From Candidatus Anoxychlamydiales bacterium (GTDB lineage: Bacteria; Chlamydiota; Chlamydiia; Chlamydiales; SM23-39): a stretch of DNA of 18,591 nucleotides. Each line of letters starts with the position of its first letter. Position 1 is the first letter of the stretch. Position numbers and translations under genes: made by a program. The notes under the pieces were generated by a model. That model was not told the origin of the DNA. It saw nothing but the letters and a program-made list of their open reading frames with translations, and did no database searches. Shown here piece by piece: positions 8,052-15,651 of this stretch. Where the stretch lies: the NCBI GenBank assembly GCA_011064865.1, contig JAAKFX010000021.1, positions 1-18,591 on the forward strand, given 5' to 3'.

Positions 8052-8288
8052 TTATGGCAAGAAGACCCTTTCTTTTAGGGAAGGGATTAATTGCCCTGTT
8101 AAAAAAATGCTGCCTTTAATGCTTTTAAAGCCTCCGGCAGCTAGACTAATCCACTTCGGGGCTGTAGAAGGAATTTTTAAATCTGACACACTGAGAGTTT
8201 CCTCTCTGTTTAATGGCAGATCACAGTTGCTACGGACTAGTGGAGCATCCATAGGTGTGTATGTATCTCTTCCAACTAACTTCTGCAT
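8052..8288 (-). pseudogene. Short open frame inside the insertion, possible TnpB (OrfB) C-terminal remnant
   Basis: The 78-codon frame begins MQKLVGRDTYTPMDAPL and ends LKERVFLP, with SLAAGGFKS at about residues 48-56. Some TnpB/OrfB transposon proteins end with a G-x-x-x-TPxD stretch, a variable linker and an EAGS-like motif; the YTPMD and AAGGFKS pieces vaguely fit such a tail. The zinc-finger and RuvC motifs that would prove TnpB lie upstream of this segment and are absent. No good ribosome-binding site is visible and the stop falls just beyond the distal hairpin. It may equally be a chance open frame. Confidence 0.22.
8066..8085. repeat. Hairpin copy 1 of the insertion
   Basis: The stem CCCTTTC (8066-8072) pairs with GGGAAGGG (8079-8085, one G-T) around a 6-base loop TTTTAG. 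It is about 90% identical to the copy at 8346-8366. It lies 48 bases before the rpoA start on the minus strand, so it could act on rpoA mRNA, but it lacks the U-tract of an intrinsic terminator. Confidence 0.65.
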
Positions 8289-8345
8289 AAAGTTTTCCTT
8301 TTTGCCCCCTAATCAACCAGTTTCCCTTGATTCTCACGATTCAAG

Positions 8346-8366
8346 CCCCTTTCCTTTAGGGAGGGG
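8346..8366. repeat. Hairpin copy 2 of the insertion
   Basis: CCCCTTTC (8346-8353) pairs with GGGAGGGG (8359-8366) with G-T pairs, loop CTTTA. It sits 7 bases after the rpsK stop codon at 8374. Its position directly behind rpsK could weaken read-through into rpoA, but no U-run follows on the minus strand. Confidence 0.65.
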
Positions 8367-8373
8367 TGATTGA

Positions 8374-8802
8374 TTATACACGCCTTCTTTTTCTCGGCCT
8401 ACAGCCATTGTAAGGCACAGGAGTTCTATCTTGTATTACAGTAACAGTAATTCCAGCTGATTGGATCCCACGAACAGCAGATTCTCTACCTGCTCCAGGT
8501 CCATTTAATCTCACTTCACATTCTCTCATTCCTATAGCTGCAGCCTCTTTTGCTGCACTTTGAGCAGCTATTGTCCCGGCAAAGGCTGATGATTTTTTTG
8601 ATCCTGAAAACTTACATTTTCCAGATGTTGACCAAGCTATTACGTTTCCTGCAGGATCTGTAATAGTTACCATAGTATTGTTAAAAGTTGCTTTTACATG
8701 AGCAATTCCCATAGGAACTGTTCTTTGCTTTCTTTTTTTTACTTTTTTAACTATTGGTTTTTCTACTTGCTTTTGTTTTTGTTTTGCCTTTTGCTTTGCC
8801 AA
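8374..8802 (-). CDS. rpsK: 30S ribosomal protein S11
   Basis: The 142-residue platform protein of the small subunit binds 16S rRNA. After a basic Lys/Gln-rich N-terminal extension of about 27 residues come GIAHVKATFNNTMVTITDPAGN, GSKKSSAFAGTIAAQSAAKEA, GPGAGRESAVRGIQSAG and the invariant C-terminus NGCRPRKRRRV. The extension (KQKAKQKQKQVEK) is longer than in E. coli S11, and low-complexity N-termini are common in chlamydial S11. It starts 20 bases after rpsM. Confidence 0.98.
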   Translation of the reverse strand: MAKQKAKQKQKQVEKPIVKKVKKRKQRTVPMGIAHVKATFNNTMVTITDPAGNVIAWSTSGKCKFSGSKKSSAFAGTIAAQSAAKEAAAIGMRECEVRLNGPGAGRESAVRGIQSAGITVTVIQDRTPVPYNGCRPRKRRRV

Positions 8803-8822
8803 CTTTTTAACTCCTTTTTATA

Positions 8823-9203
8823 TTATTGTTTTGGTGCTCTTTTCTTGCCAGCTACAGTTCTTTTTTTACCTTTACGTGTTCTAGCATTCGTTCTCGTTCT
8901 CTGTCCTCTTACAGGAAGCCCTACTCTATGTCTTTGCCCTCTATATGAATGGATCGATATCAATCTTTTAATATTATTTTGAATTTGTCTTCTTAAATCT
9001 CCTTCCACAGCATAATCAGCTTGCAAAATACTATTAATTTTACCGATATCAGCTTCAGTAAGCTTACCAGCTTTCATATTAGGATCTAATTTTAACTTAC
9101 TTATAATTTCCTCAGATAGCACTCTTCCAATTCCATAAATATATGTTAAACTTATTAATAATCTTTTATTCGCCGGAATATCTATTCCAATAATTCGTGG
9201 CAT
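8823..9203 (-). CDS. rpsM: 30S ribosomal protein S13
   Basis: A 126-residue head protein that contacts the P-site tRNA and the large subunit. MPRIIGIDIPANKR, TYIYGIGRVLSEEI and the C-terminal RGLPVRGQRTRTNARTRKG-type block (here GLPVRGQRTRTNARTRKGKK) identify it. It starts one base after the secY stop region, with no infA or rpmJ between, as in chlamydiae. Confidence 0.98.
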   Translation of the reverse strand: MPRIIGIDIPANKRLLISLTYIYGIGRVLSEEIISKLKLDPNMKAGKLTEADIGKINSILQADYAVEGDLRRQIQNNIKRLISIHSYRGQRHRVGLPVRGQRTRTNARTRKGKKRTVAGKKRAPKQ

Positions 9204-9204
9204 A

Positions 9205-10575
9205 TTATCTACCTCTTATTTTTCCTTTTTTCATAAAACCATCATATCTCTTCATTAAAAGATGTGATTCGATTTGCTGAGTTGTATCTAAAACAACTCC
9301 TACTAATATCAATAGCGATGTGCCTCCAAAAAAATGGCTAATCCTTGGATCAACTCCTAAAATTTTACTTACTAATATTGGTAAAATCGCAATAAAAGCT
9401 AAAAACACCCCTCCAAGAAGAGTAATTTTATTCATTGTAGCTTCTAAAAAATCTTGAGTCGGTTTTCCTTGTCTTATCCCAGGAATAAAGGCTCCATTTT
9501 TTTTCATATCAGAAGCTATTTGCTCTGGATTAAATTGCGTTGCAGTCCAAAAATAGGTAAAAAACAGAATTAAAAATACGTATAGAGATATATATACCCA
9601 GTTATTAGGATTTAGCATATTTGAGATTCTACCCATCCATGAACTTTTAGATAGCATTTGACCAATTATTGCAGGAAACATAAGTAAAGATGACGCGAAT
9701 ATTACTGGTATAACACCTGCATAGTTAATTTTAAGTGGTATATTAGAGGTAGATCCTTGCGTCTCATGTCTTCCTATAACTCGTCTAGCATATTGAACCG
9801 GAATTTTTCTCTGCCCTTGTATTATTAAAATGGTACCAATAATGATTAAAACAAAAACTGAGATAAGAACTACAAAAGAAGAAAATGTTATTTGCCCTAC
9901 TTCTTGCGATTCCAAATTCAACTGCTTAATTATTGATCCTAATGTTGATGGCAAAGACGATAAAATCCCTAAAGTGATTATTAAACTAATACCATTTCCA
10001 ATTCCTTTTTCAGTTATTTGCTCCCCAATCCACATCAAAAATACCGTACCAGTTGTAATTGTAAGCATTACTGTTAAATAAAAAAGCCAAGGTATATTAA
10101 ACATTGTAAAATTTAATATTTCACTAACTACAATACCAGGATATGTAGCATTCATGCTAAGTGCGTATTTAACTATAAATGATGCTTGCAACAGTCCAAG
10201 CCCTATCGTTGCAAAACGAGTATATTTAGTAAGTTTTCTTTTTCCACTCTCTGGATTTTCTCTGATCTCTCTTTGAAGCGATGGAATAATCGCAACCAGT
10301 AGCTGCATGATAATAGATGCCGATATATAAGGCATTATTCCAAGAGCGACTATAGTTAACTGTTTAAAAGCTCCTCCCGAAAAAATATCCATTAACTGAA
10401 ATAAATTCGAACCTCCACCTGATGCTGATTTAAATATTGTTAAAGCAGCCTCTTGATTAATACCAGGAACAGGAACAAAAGCACCTATCCTACATATAAG
10501 TAGCATCAATAGTGTAAATACTATTTTTGCTTTTAGCTCATTTGAATAAAATATTTTTTTAAGCGCACTTATCAT
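9205..10575 (-). CDS. secY: Preprotein translocase subunit SecY
   Basis: A 456-residue inner-membrane channel of the Sec translocon. Ten transmembrane helices can be followed. Landmarks are ICRIGAFVPVPGI (helix 1), MDIFSGGAFKQLTIVALGIMP (plug and helix 2, about 62-82), WIGEQITEKGIGNGISLII (helix 5 region), GQRKIPVQYARR (cytosolic loop for ribosome/SecA binding), and FNPEQIASDMKKNGAFIPGIR near the C-terminal loop. The C-terminus ends KKGKIRGR. Length is normal. It lies between rplO (4 bases) and rpsM (1 base), the usual spc-operon place, but without adk or map downstream. Confidence 0.98.
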   Translation of the reverse strand: MISALKKIFYSNELKAKIVFTLLMLLICRIGAFVPVPGINQEAALTIFKSASGGGSNLFQLMDIFSGGAFKQLTIVALGIMPYISASIIMQLLVAIIPSLQREIRENPESGKRKLTKYTRFATIGLGLLQASFIVKYALSMNATYPGIVVSEILNFTMFNIPWLFYLTVMLTITTGTVFLMWIGEQITEKGIGNGISLIITLGILSSLPSTLGSIIKQLNLESQEVGQITFSSFVVLISVFVLIIIGTILIIQGQRKIPVQYARRVIGRHETQGSTSNIPLKINYAGVIPVIFASSLLMFPAIIGQMLSKSSWMGRISNMLNPNNWVYISLYVFLILFFTYFWTATQFNPEQIASDMKKNGAFIPGIRQGKPTQDFLEATMNKITLLGGVFLAFIAILPILVSKILGVDPRISHFFGGTSLLILVGVVLDTTQQIESHLLMKRYDGFMKKGKIRGR

Positions 10576-10579
10576 GTTA

Positions 10580-11032
10580 CTAAATCTTCTTAAATGTTAT
10601 TTTTTTTGCTTCTAATTTTTTTATCGCACCTTTAGAAAAACCATTCGCTTCAATTATCACTTTTTTATCAATCTCACCATTTGCTAAAATTTTTAGCATC
10701 GCTTTTGAGTTTTTTGCAGCTTGTTTTTTTTCTATTAAAGTTGCTAAAGATACAGTCTCACCATCTTTATATAACTCATTTATTTTGGATAAATTAATCT
10801 CTAAAGTTGGTTTTAAGAATTTTCCTCTAGTAAACCCTTTTTTAGGCAGTTTTGTATAAAGCCTCATTTGGCCACCTTCATCTCCATATCTTTTAGTAGA
10901 TCCAGATCTCGATTTATAACCATTATAGCCTCTAGCACATGTCTTGCCTTTTTTACTACCAGGACCTCTGCCTAATCTTCTTTTAGGTTTTGCTCTTGTA
11001 TTTATGTCTTTTAAATTAGATAAAGATGTCAT
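10580..11032 (-). CDS. rplO: 50S ribosomal protein L15
   Basis: A 150-residue large-subunit assembly protein. The N-terminal glycine/arginine-rich rRNA-binding stretch RRLGRGPGSKKGKTCARGYNG and GGQMRLYTKLPKKGFTRGK are diagnostic. The globular C-terminal part includes ANGEIDKKVIIEANGFSKGA. Its start overlaps the rpsE stop by one base (11032). rpmD (L30), which sits between rpsE and rplO in many bacteria, is missing, as in chlamydiae. Confidence 0.98.
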   Translation of the reverse strand: MTSLSNLKDINTRAKPKRRLGRGPGSKKGKTCARGYNGYKSRSGSTKRYGDEGGQMRLYTKLPKKGFTRGKFLKPTLEINLSKINELYKDGETVSLATLIEKKQAAKNSKAMLKILANGEIDKKVIIEANGFSKGAIKKLEAKKITFKKI

Positions 11033-11511
11033 TATATAACCCCCCTCTCTTTCAGGGATTTTTCTTTGGTTTTAAGCATTTTTAAAGCTTTAAATGTAGC
11101 TCTTACTTGATTTATCGGATTATTTGATCCTTGGTTTTTTGCTACCACGTTTTTTAATCCAGCAAGCTCTAACACAGCTCTTGTTGGCCCCCCTGCAATT
11201 ATTCCAGTACCCTCTTTAGCTGGCTTCATTAAAAGTTTCGCTCCATCCCATGAAATTTGAATTTCATGTGGGATTGTGCCATCGTTCATATCAAATGTAA
11301 TCACATTTTTTCTAGCAGCTTCTGATCCCTTTCTAATAGCATCTGACACTTCATTTGCTTTAGCAAATCCAAATCCGATTCTTCCTTTTAGATCACCAAT
11401 TAATATAAGAGCTGAAAAACTAAATTTTCTTCCGCCTTTTACAACCTTTGCACATCGATTTATAAAAAGTACTTTTTCTTCAAATTCTTTTATCTCTTTT
11501 TCTCTTGCCAT
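11032..11511 (-). CDS. rpsE: 30S ribosomal protein S5
   Basis: A 159-residue protein at the mRNA entry site, involved in decoding accuracy and helicase activity. The double-stranded-RNA-binding N-domain has EEKVLFINRCAKVVKGGRKFSF and GRIGFGFAKANEV, and the C-domain has GTGIIAGGPTRAVLELAGLKNVVAK and GSNNPINQVRATFKAL. It starts 14 bases after rplR. Confidence 0.98.
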   Translation of the reverse strand: MAREKEIKEFEEKVLFINRCAKVVKGGRKFSFSALILIGDLKGRIGFGFAKANEVSDAIRKGSEAARKNVITFDMNDGTIPHEIQISWDGAKLLMKPAKEGTGIIAGGPTRAVLELAGLKNVVAKNQGSNNPINQVRATFKALKMLKTKEKSLKERGVI

Positions 11512-11525
11512 GTTTAATTACCTAT

Positions 11526-11888
11526 TTAAAATTTTAGTCCTTCACTGCGAGCTCCATCTGCTAGATGAGCAAGCAAACCATGATATTTATATATGCCTCT
11601 GTCAAAAATTACATGTTCTATTTTTTTTGCTTTTGCACTTTGAGCAATTTTTTTACCTATAAGTTCCGCTACTTTTTTAGACTTTTTCTCGTTTTTAAAT
11701 TCTTTTGAATTTGTTCCAATCGCAGCTATTGTTTTTGAATTTTCATCATCAATAAGTTGAACAAATAGATGTTTATTTGACTTATTTACTGACATTCTCG
11801 GTCTTGTCTCAGTGCCTCTTAATTTCTTTCTTACTCTAAGAGCTCGTCTTTTTCTTGTGACTTTTCGTTTTTGTAAATTTTTTTGCAT
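11526..11888 (-). CDS. rplR: 50S ribosomal protein L18
   Basis: A 120-residue 5S rRNA-binding protein. The basic N-terminus (KRKVTRKRRALRVRKKLRGT), RPRMSVNKSNKHLFVQLIDD, and the C-terminal FDRGIYKYHGLLAHLADGAR block followed by EGLKF are typical. The gap to rplF is 14 bases. Confidence 0.98.
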   Translation of the reverse strand: MQKNLQKRKVTRKRRALRVRKKLRGTETRPRMSVNKSNKHLFVQLIDDENSKTIAAIGTNSKEFKNEKKSKKVAELIGKKIAQSAKAKKIEHVIFDRGIYKYHGLLAHLADGARSEGLKF

Positions 11889-11902
11889 CTTTTTATCCTA
11901 AT

Positions 11903-12448
11903 TTATTTTCCTGCTTTTCCAGCTTTTCCAGCTTTTTTGCGAACATATTCTTCTTTATATCTTATCCCTTTACCTTTGTAAGGTTCCGGTTTCTTTATCG
12001 AGCGTACTAATGCAGCAAATTGACCCACTTTTTGTTTGTCAACTCCTTCAATAACTATTTCGACAGATTTATTAATTTTCACTTGAATATCTTTCGGAAT
12101 TTCAATATCTGTTGGATGAGAAAAACCTACTTGCAAATCCAGTTTATTTCCTTTTACAGCCGCTCTAAAACCAACTCCTATTAAAGTTAGCTCCTTTTTA
12201 AATCCTTTACTTGTTCCCTCAACCATATTATTTATTAATGATCTATATAATCCATGCATAGCTGAAGATAACTTAATTTTTTCATCAAGAACTACTAGAA
12301 TTTGACTATCTTTTATTTCAACTAAAATACCTTTTTGTATCTTTAAACTTAGAGCTCCTTTAGGACCTTTAACATTTAAAATATCCTCTGTTACCTTAGC
12401 TTCTGTCCCTTTTGGAATAGCAATCGGAATTTTACCTAATCTTGACAT
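11903..12448 (-). CDS. rplF: 50S ribosomal protein L6
   Basis: A 181-residue protein near the sarcin-ricin loop and factor-binding site. MSRLGKIPIAIPKG opens the first of its two similar domains, and the C-terminal domain has PEPYKGKGIRYKEEYVRKKAGK. The very C-terminus carries three AGK tripeptides in a row, encoded by 9-base near-repeats at 11904-11932 (GCTGGAAAA twice, then GCAGGAAAA). One or two are usual, so this looks like small-scale slippage expansion with no effect on the fold. Confidence 0.97.
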   Translation of the reverse strand: MSRLGKIPIAIPKGTEAKVTEDILNVKGPKGALSLKIQKGILVEIKDSQILVVLDEKIKLSSAMHGLYRSLINNMVEGTSKGFKKELTLIGVGFRAAVKGNKLDLQVGFSHPTDIEIPKDIQVKINKSVEIVIEGVDKQKVGQFAALVRSIKKPEPYKGKGIRYKEEYVRKKAGKAGKAGK

Positions 12449-12463
12449 ATACTTTTTACCTCT

Positions 12464-12856
12464 TTACCAAATGTAGCAAATTACTTCGCCACCCACTTTT
12501 AATTTTCTAGCCTCTCTATCATCTATAACCCCTTTTGAGGTCGAGAGAAGAGCAATACCTATTCCACCTAAAACTCTAGGCAATGAATCCACTGGCTTAT
12601 ATATTCTTCTACCAGGTTTCGAAACTCGTTTTAATTGTCTTATTATACCTTTCCTTTTAGATGTATATTTCAAAAAAATTCTCATTTTTCGGTTTTTTTC
12701 ATTTTGTATAAAATTTTCGATAAATCCATGCTCTTTTAATATGTTTGCAATATTTATTTTCATTTTGCTTAGCATAATATCGACATATTTACGCTGTGCA
12801 TTTTGTGCATTTCTTATCCTTGTTAAAAAATCAGCTATCGGGTCATTAAATGACAT
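12464..12856 (-). CDS. rpsH: 30S ribosomal protein S8
   Basis: A 130-residue primary 16S rRNA-binding protein and, in E. coli, the translational repressor of the spc operon. MSFNDPIADFLTRIRNAQNA at the start and VSKPGRRIYKPVDSLPRVLGGIG, STSKGVIDDREAR and VGGEVICYIW at the end are canonical. rpsN, which usually lies between rplE and rpsH, is absent, as expected for chlamydiae. Confidence 0.98.
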   Translation of the reverse strand: MSFNDPIADFLTRIRNAQNAQRKYVDIMLSKMKINIANILKEHGFIENFIQNEKNRKMRIFLKYTSKRKGIIRQLKRVSKPGRRIYKPVDSLPRVLGGIGIALLSTSKGVIDDREARKLKVGGEVICYIW

Positions 12857-12871
12857 ACTTTTTATTCTCCA

Positions 12872-13405
12872 TTATTTAAAAGGAAATCCCATCAAACGAA
12901 GTAATTTAATACAATCAGCATCCGTTTCAGCTGTTGTAACAAAGACAATATTCATTCCTTGTTGCCCTTTTACCTCGTCTAGATTGATCTCCGGAAATAC
13001 CTGTTGATCATCAATTCCAAGATTGTAAGATCCTCTTCCATCTGCTTTTATAGAAAATCCCCTAAAATCACGAATCCTCGGACATACGATGTTGCAAAAT
13101 CTATCTAAAAAATCATACATTTTCTTTTTTCTAAGCGTTACTTTCAGTCCAATTACTTGTCCCTCTCTAAGCTTAAAATTTGAAATAGCTTTTTTTGCTT
13201 TTGTTCTAATAGGTTTTTGTCCCGAAATCATCGCAAGTTCTTTTGTGTGCAATTGAAGTGTTGTTTTATCTCTTTCGCTTTCTCTAAGCCCCATGCTTAT
13301 TACGATTTTTTTTAAAACAGGAACTTCATTAGGATTTAATTTTGCGTTATCTTTTAAAAAAGTTTTTACAATTTCTTCTTTATATTTCTTTTTCAATCTT
13401 GACAT
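12872..13405 (-). CDS. rplE: 50S ribosomal protein L5
   Basis: A 177-residue protein of the central protuberance that binds 5S rRNA and touches the P-site tRNA. NEVPVLKKIVISMGLRE, SGQKPIRTKAKKAISNFKLREG, RIRDFRGFSIKADGRGSYNLGI and GMNIVFVTTAETDADCIKLL are conserved L5 blocks, and it ends LRLMGFPFK. Complete, 15 bases before rpsH. Confidence 0.98.
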   Translation of the reverse strand: MSRLKKKYKEEIVKTFLKDNAKLNPNEVPVLKKIVISMGLRESERDKTTLQLHTKELAMISGQKPIRTKAKKAISNFKLREGQVIGLKVTLRKKKMYDFLDRFCNIVCPRIRDFRGFSIKADGRGSYNLGIDDQQVFPEINLDEVKGQQGMNIVFVTTAETDADCIKLLRLMGFPFK

Positions 13406-13413
13406 CTTGTAAC

Positions 13414-13755
13414 CTATTTAACTTTTTTCTCTATTTTTTTTAGCTGCCTTAAAATTACTTCTTTTCCATTATCAAAATAGATAAGTTTTTTCTCACCTTT
13501 TTGTATTTTTACTTTTACTTTTATCGGTTTATCATCTGATGAACACATTGCTACATTTGAGATATGAATAGGCATTTCCATCTCTACAATTTGTGCCGCT
13601 TGTGTTTTTTGCGTTCTTTTCATGTGTTTTTTTCTTATATTTATACCTTGCACGATAACTTTATCTTTTTGTCTCGAAAGTACTACTCCAGCTTTATCTC
13701 TGTCATTACCGCTTATAACAACAACACGATCATCTTTTTTTATCCACTTACTCAT
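13414..13755 (-). CDS. rplX: 50S ribosomal protein L24
   Basis: A 113-residue assembly initiator of the 50S subunit with a KOW motif (KKDDRVVVISGNDRDKAGVV, residues 6-25). A longer frame opens at 13785 but would overlap rplN by 28 bases and add ten unconserved residues. The ATG at 13755 (MSKWIKKDD) follows the rplN stop by two bases, has AGAGG about 9 bases upstream inside rplN, and gives the family's usual length, so I chose it. Confidence 0.96.
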   Translation of the reverse strand: MSKWIKKDDRVVVISGNDRDKAGVVLSRQKDKVIVQGINIRKKHMKRTQKTQAAQIVEMEMPIHISNVAMCSSDDKPIKVKVKIQKGEKKLIYFDNGKEVILRQLKKIEKKVK

Positions 13756-13757
13756 AA

Positions 13758-14126
13758 CTATATAACCTCTGGTGCGAGTGAACATATTTTAATAAATCCA
13801 CGTTCTCTAACTTCTCTAGCTACAGATCCAAATATTCTTGTGCCTCGAGGATTGTTTTTATCATCTATAATCACGCAACTATTATCATAAAATTTTAGTT
13901 TCGAGCCATCTTTTCTGCTTATGTGTTTTTTCGTTCTCACTATCACAGCTCTAACTTTTTCACCTTTTTTTACAGTTCCTTTCGGAACAGCTTCTTTTAC
14001 TGATGCAATAACAATCTCTCCAATAAACCCATATCGTTTTCTTGTTCCACCAAGAATCCTAAAACACTTTACTCTTTTAGCCCCTGTATTATCAGCAACT
14101 TCTAGCTCGGTCTCTTCTTGAATCAT
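13758..14126 (-). CDS. rplN: 50S ribosomal protein L14
   Basis: A 122-residue, highly conserved protein at the subunit interface (bridge B5/B8). MIQEETELEVADNTGAKR, GDIVxASVKEAxPxG-type segment (here GEIVIASVKEAVPKGTVKKG), IVRTKKHISRKDGS and RIFGSVAREVRERGFIKI are all in place. It ends LAPEVI as expected. Confidence 0.98.
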   Translation of the reverse strand: MIQEETELEVADNTGAKRVKCFRILGGTRKRYGFIGEIVIASVKEAVPKGTVKKGEKVRAVIVRTKKHISRKDGSKLKFYDNSCVIIDDKNNPRGTRIFGSVAREVRERGFIKICSLAPEVI

Positions 14127-14144
14127 CTTTTTTAATCCTTTTTT

Positions 14145-14384
14145 TTATAGCACTTCAAGCAATTTCCATTTTTTTAATTTGGATAGAGGTCTTGATTGAA
14201 TAATTTTGACCTTGTTTCCCTCTTTTGCTCTGTTTTCAGCATCATGTGCATAATATTTTTTCCATTTTTCAACTAGTTTTTTATACTTTGGATGCTGTGT
14301 TTTTCTAACAACTTTCACAACAAGGGTTTTATCCATTTTATCAGACATTACAATCCCTTCTAAAACTTTTTTTCTTGGCTTCAT
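14145..14384 (-). CDS. rpsQ: 30S ribosomal protein S17
   Basis: A 79-residue OB-fold primary rRNA-binding protein. RKKVLEGIVMSDKMDKTLVV, KHPKY-like TQHPKYKKLVEKWKKYYAHD and IIQSRPLSKLKKWKLLEV identify it. Its ATG overlaps the rpmC stop by four bases (14381-14384), implying coupled translation. Confidence 0.98.
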   Translation of the reverse strand: MKPRKKVLEGIVMSDKMDKTLVVKVVRKTQHPKYKKLVEKWKKYYAHDAENRAKEGNKVKIIQSRPLSKLKKWKLLEVL

Positions 14385-14587
14385 GATTTACTTTCCTTCT
14401 CTCTCTCAGTTATAATTGTTAGTATTTGAGCCTTCTCTTTTTTTAAACTTTTTAAAAGATGAGGTTTTTCTAGTTTATGATTTATTCTAAGCTCATTTGT
14501 TAATTCAAAAATCTCTTTTTCAATCTCAGATATTCTAAATTGAAGCTGCTCTAAAGATTGATCTCTTATTTCACTAATTTTTGTCAT
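14381..14587 (-). CDS. rpmC: 50S ribosomal protein L29
   Basis: A 68-residue, two-helix protein next to the exit tunnel. EIRDQSLEQLQFRISEIEKE and FELTNELRINHKLEKPHLLK fit the L29 pattern, although it is less conserved than its neighbours, as usual for this family. Placement between rplP and rpsQ confirms it. Confidence 0.95.
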   Translation of the reverse strand: MTKISEIRDQSLEQLQFRISEIEKEIFELTNELRINHKLEKPHLLKSLKKEKAQILTIITEREKESKS

Positions 14588-14590
14588 AAT

Positions 14591-15010
14591 TTATACCCTT
14601 TCTACCCGCTCTACAAATCTTGTTTTAATCGGAAGCTTAGCTGCAGCTAAACGCAGAGCTTTTCTAGCTTCTTCTTTAGATACATTGCCAACTTCAAATA
14701 AGATCCTTCCTGGTCTTATAACAGATACCCAAATGCTTGGAGATCCTTTTCCTTTTCCCATACGAGTCTCAGCTGGTTTTTTACTAATCGGTTTGTCTGG
14801 AAAAATTCTAATCCAAACTTTACCTTTTCTGCTAAAATAACGAGTAATTGTTACACGACACGCTTCGATTTGCTGAGCTATAATCCATCCTCTGTCCAAA
14901 GATTGCATTCCAAATTCACCAAATTCTACAAAACAGCCACCTGTAGCTAAATGTGAACAGCTTCCTTTTTGTTGTTTTCTATGTTTAGTCCTGCTCGGCA
15001 TTAGTGCCAT
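14591..15010 (-). CDS. rplP: 50S ribosomal protein L16
   Basis: A 139-residue protein near the peptidyl-transferase centre and A-site tRNA. MPSRTKHRKQQKG, FGEFGMQSLDRGWI, WIRIFPDKPISKKPAETRMG and KGSPSIWVSVIRPGRILFEV are conserved. A strong AGGAGG lies 7 bases before the ATG at 15010, supporting the MALMPSRT start over the internal Met. Confidence 0.98.
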   Translation of the reverse strand: MALMPSRTKHRKQQKGSCSHLATGGCFVEFGEFGMQSLDRGWIIAQQIEACRVTITRYFSRKGKVWIRIFPDKPISKKPAETRMGKGKGSPSIWVSVIRPGRILFEVGNVSKEEARKALRLAAAKLPIKTRFVERVERV

Positions 15011-15021
15011 TTGTTTGCCTC

Positions 15022-15651
15022 CTAAATTACTTCTTCGCCTTTATTAATCCACACTTTTACACCAATTGCACCATATGGTGTCTTTGCTGTTTTAACTCCA
15101 TAATCGATATCTGCTCTTAAAGTATGAAGAGGAATTTTACCCTCTTTATACCATTCAGTTCTTGCAATTTCAGCTCCACCAATTCTTCCAGATATCTGAA
15201 CTTTAATACCAGTAGCTCCAGCGTCCATAGTTGTTTGAATAGCTTTTTTTAAAGCTCTTCTAAAAGGAACTCTTCTCTCTATCTGTCTCGCAATACCATC
15301 TGCTACCAGTTTCGCATCCAAATCAGGTCTTTTTATCTCTTCCACTTCTATCCAAACTTCTTTGCCTGTAATCTTTTTAAGGTCGTTTTTTAAAATATCT
15401 ATTTCAGCCCCTTTTTTACCTATTACAAGTCCTGGACGAGCTGTACAAATAGTGACTTCAATTTTTCCAGCGGTTCTTTTGATATAAAATTTAGATGAAC
15501 CAACACATGCTGGTTGTTTTGCTAAATACTTTCTAATCTTTCTATCTTCCTCTAAAAGATCGCCAAATTCTTGCTTATTAGCATACCAATTTGAAAGCCA
15601 TTTTTTTCTTATAACTAAACGAAAACCTGTCGGTGATCCTTTTTGTCCCAT
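15022..15651 (-). CDS. rpsC: 30S ribosomal protein S3
   Basis: A 209-residue protein at the mRNA entry channel. MGQKGSPTGFRLVIRKKWLS is the classic N-terminus. The KH domain has LVIGKKGAEIDILKNDL with the GKKG loop at 78-81, and the C-domain has RRVPFRRALKKAI, GIKVQISGRIGGAEIARTEW and YGAIGVKVWI. Complete; it directly abuts rplV without a gap. Confidence 0.98.
   Translation of the reverse strand: MGQKGSPTGFRLVIRKKWLSNWYANKQEFGDLLEEDRKIRKYLAKQPACVGSSKFYIKRTAGKIEVTICTARPGLVIGKKGAEIDILKNDLKKITGKEVWIEVEEIKRPDLDAKLVADGIARQIERRVPFRRALKKAIQTTMDAGATGIKVQISGRIGGAEIARTEWYKEGKIPLHTLRADIDYGVKTAKTPYGAIGVKVWINKGEEVI

Larger units (their letters stand above)
8018..8373. mobile_element. Hairpin-bounded insertion between rpsK and rpoA, possibly an IS200/IS605-type remnant or MITE
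   Basis: This 356-base stretch interrupts an otherwise tightly packed ribosomal operon. Near its two ends are two near-identical short palindromes, at 8066-8085 and 8346-8366, 281 bases apart, each made of CCCTTTC, a TTTA loop and GGGA(A/G)GGG. Hairpins of this kind lie next to the ends of IS200/IS605-family elements, and miniature versions without a transposase are known. The interior on the minus strand has a 78-codon open frame (separate entry) but no complete gene. No classical inverted terminal repeats with target duplication are evident. It could alternatively be a leader or attenuator RNA for rpoA-rplQ. The assignment rests on structure and context, not on a recognised transposase. Confidence 0.4.

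Noticed and set aside
8107..8373. 88-codon plus-strand frame in the rpsK-rpoA gap
   Set aside because: It is antisense to the operon, has no ribosome-binding site, spans one of the hairpins and shows no recognisable domain.
11904..11932. Triple AGK repeat at the L6 C-terminus as a functional motif
   Set aside because: Many L6 proteins end with one or two AGK-like tripeptides; one more copy is most simply replication slippage.
13756..13785. Ten-residue N-terminal extension of L24 (MFTRTRGYIV)
   Set aside because: It would lie inside the rplN coding region and is not part of the L24 family; the ATG at 13755 has correct spacing and length.
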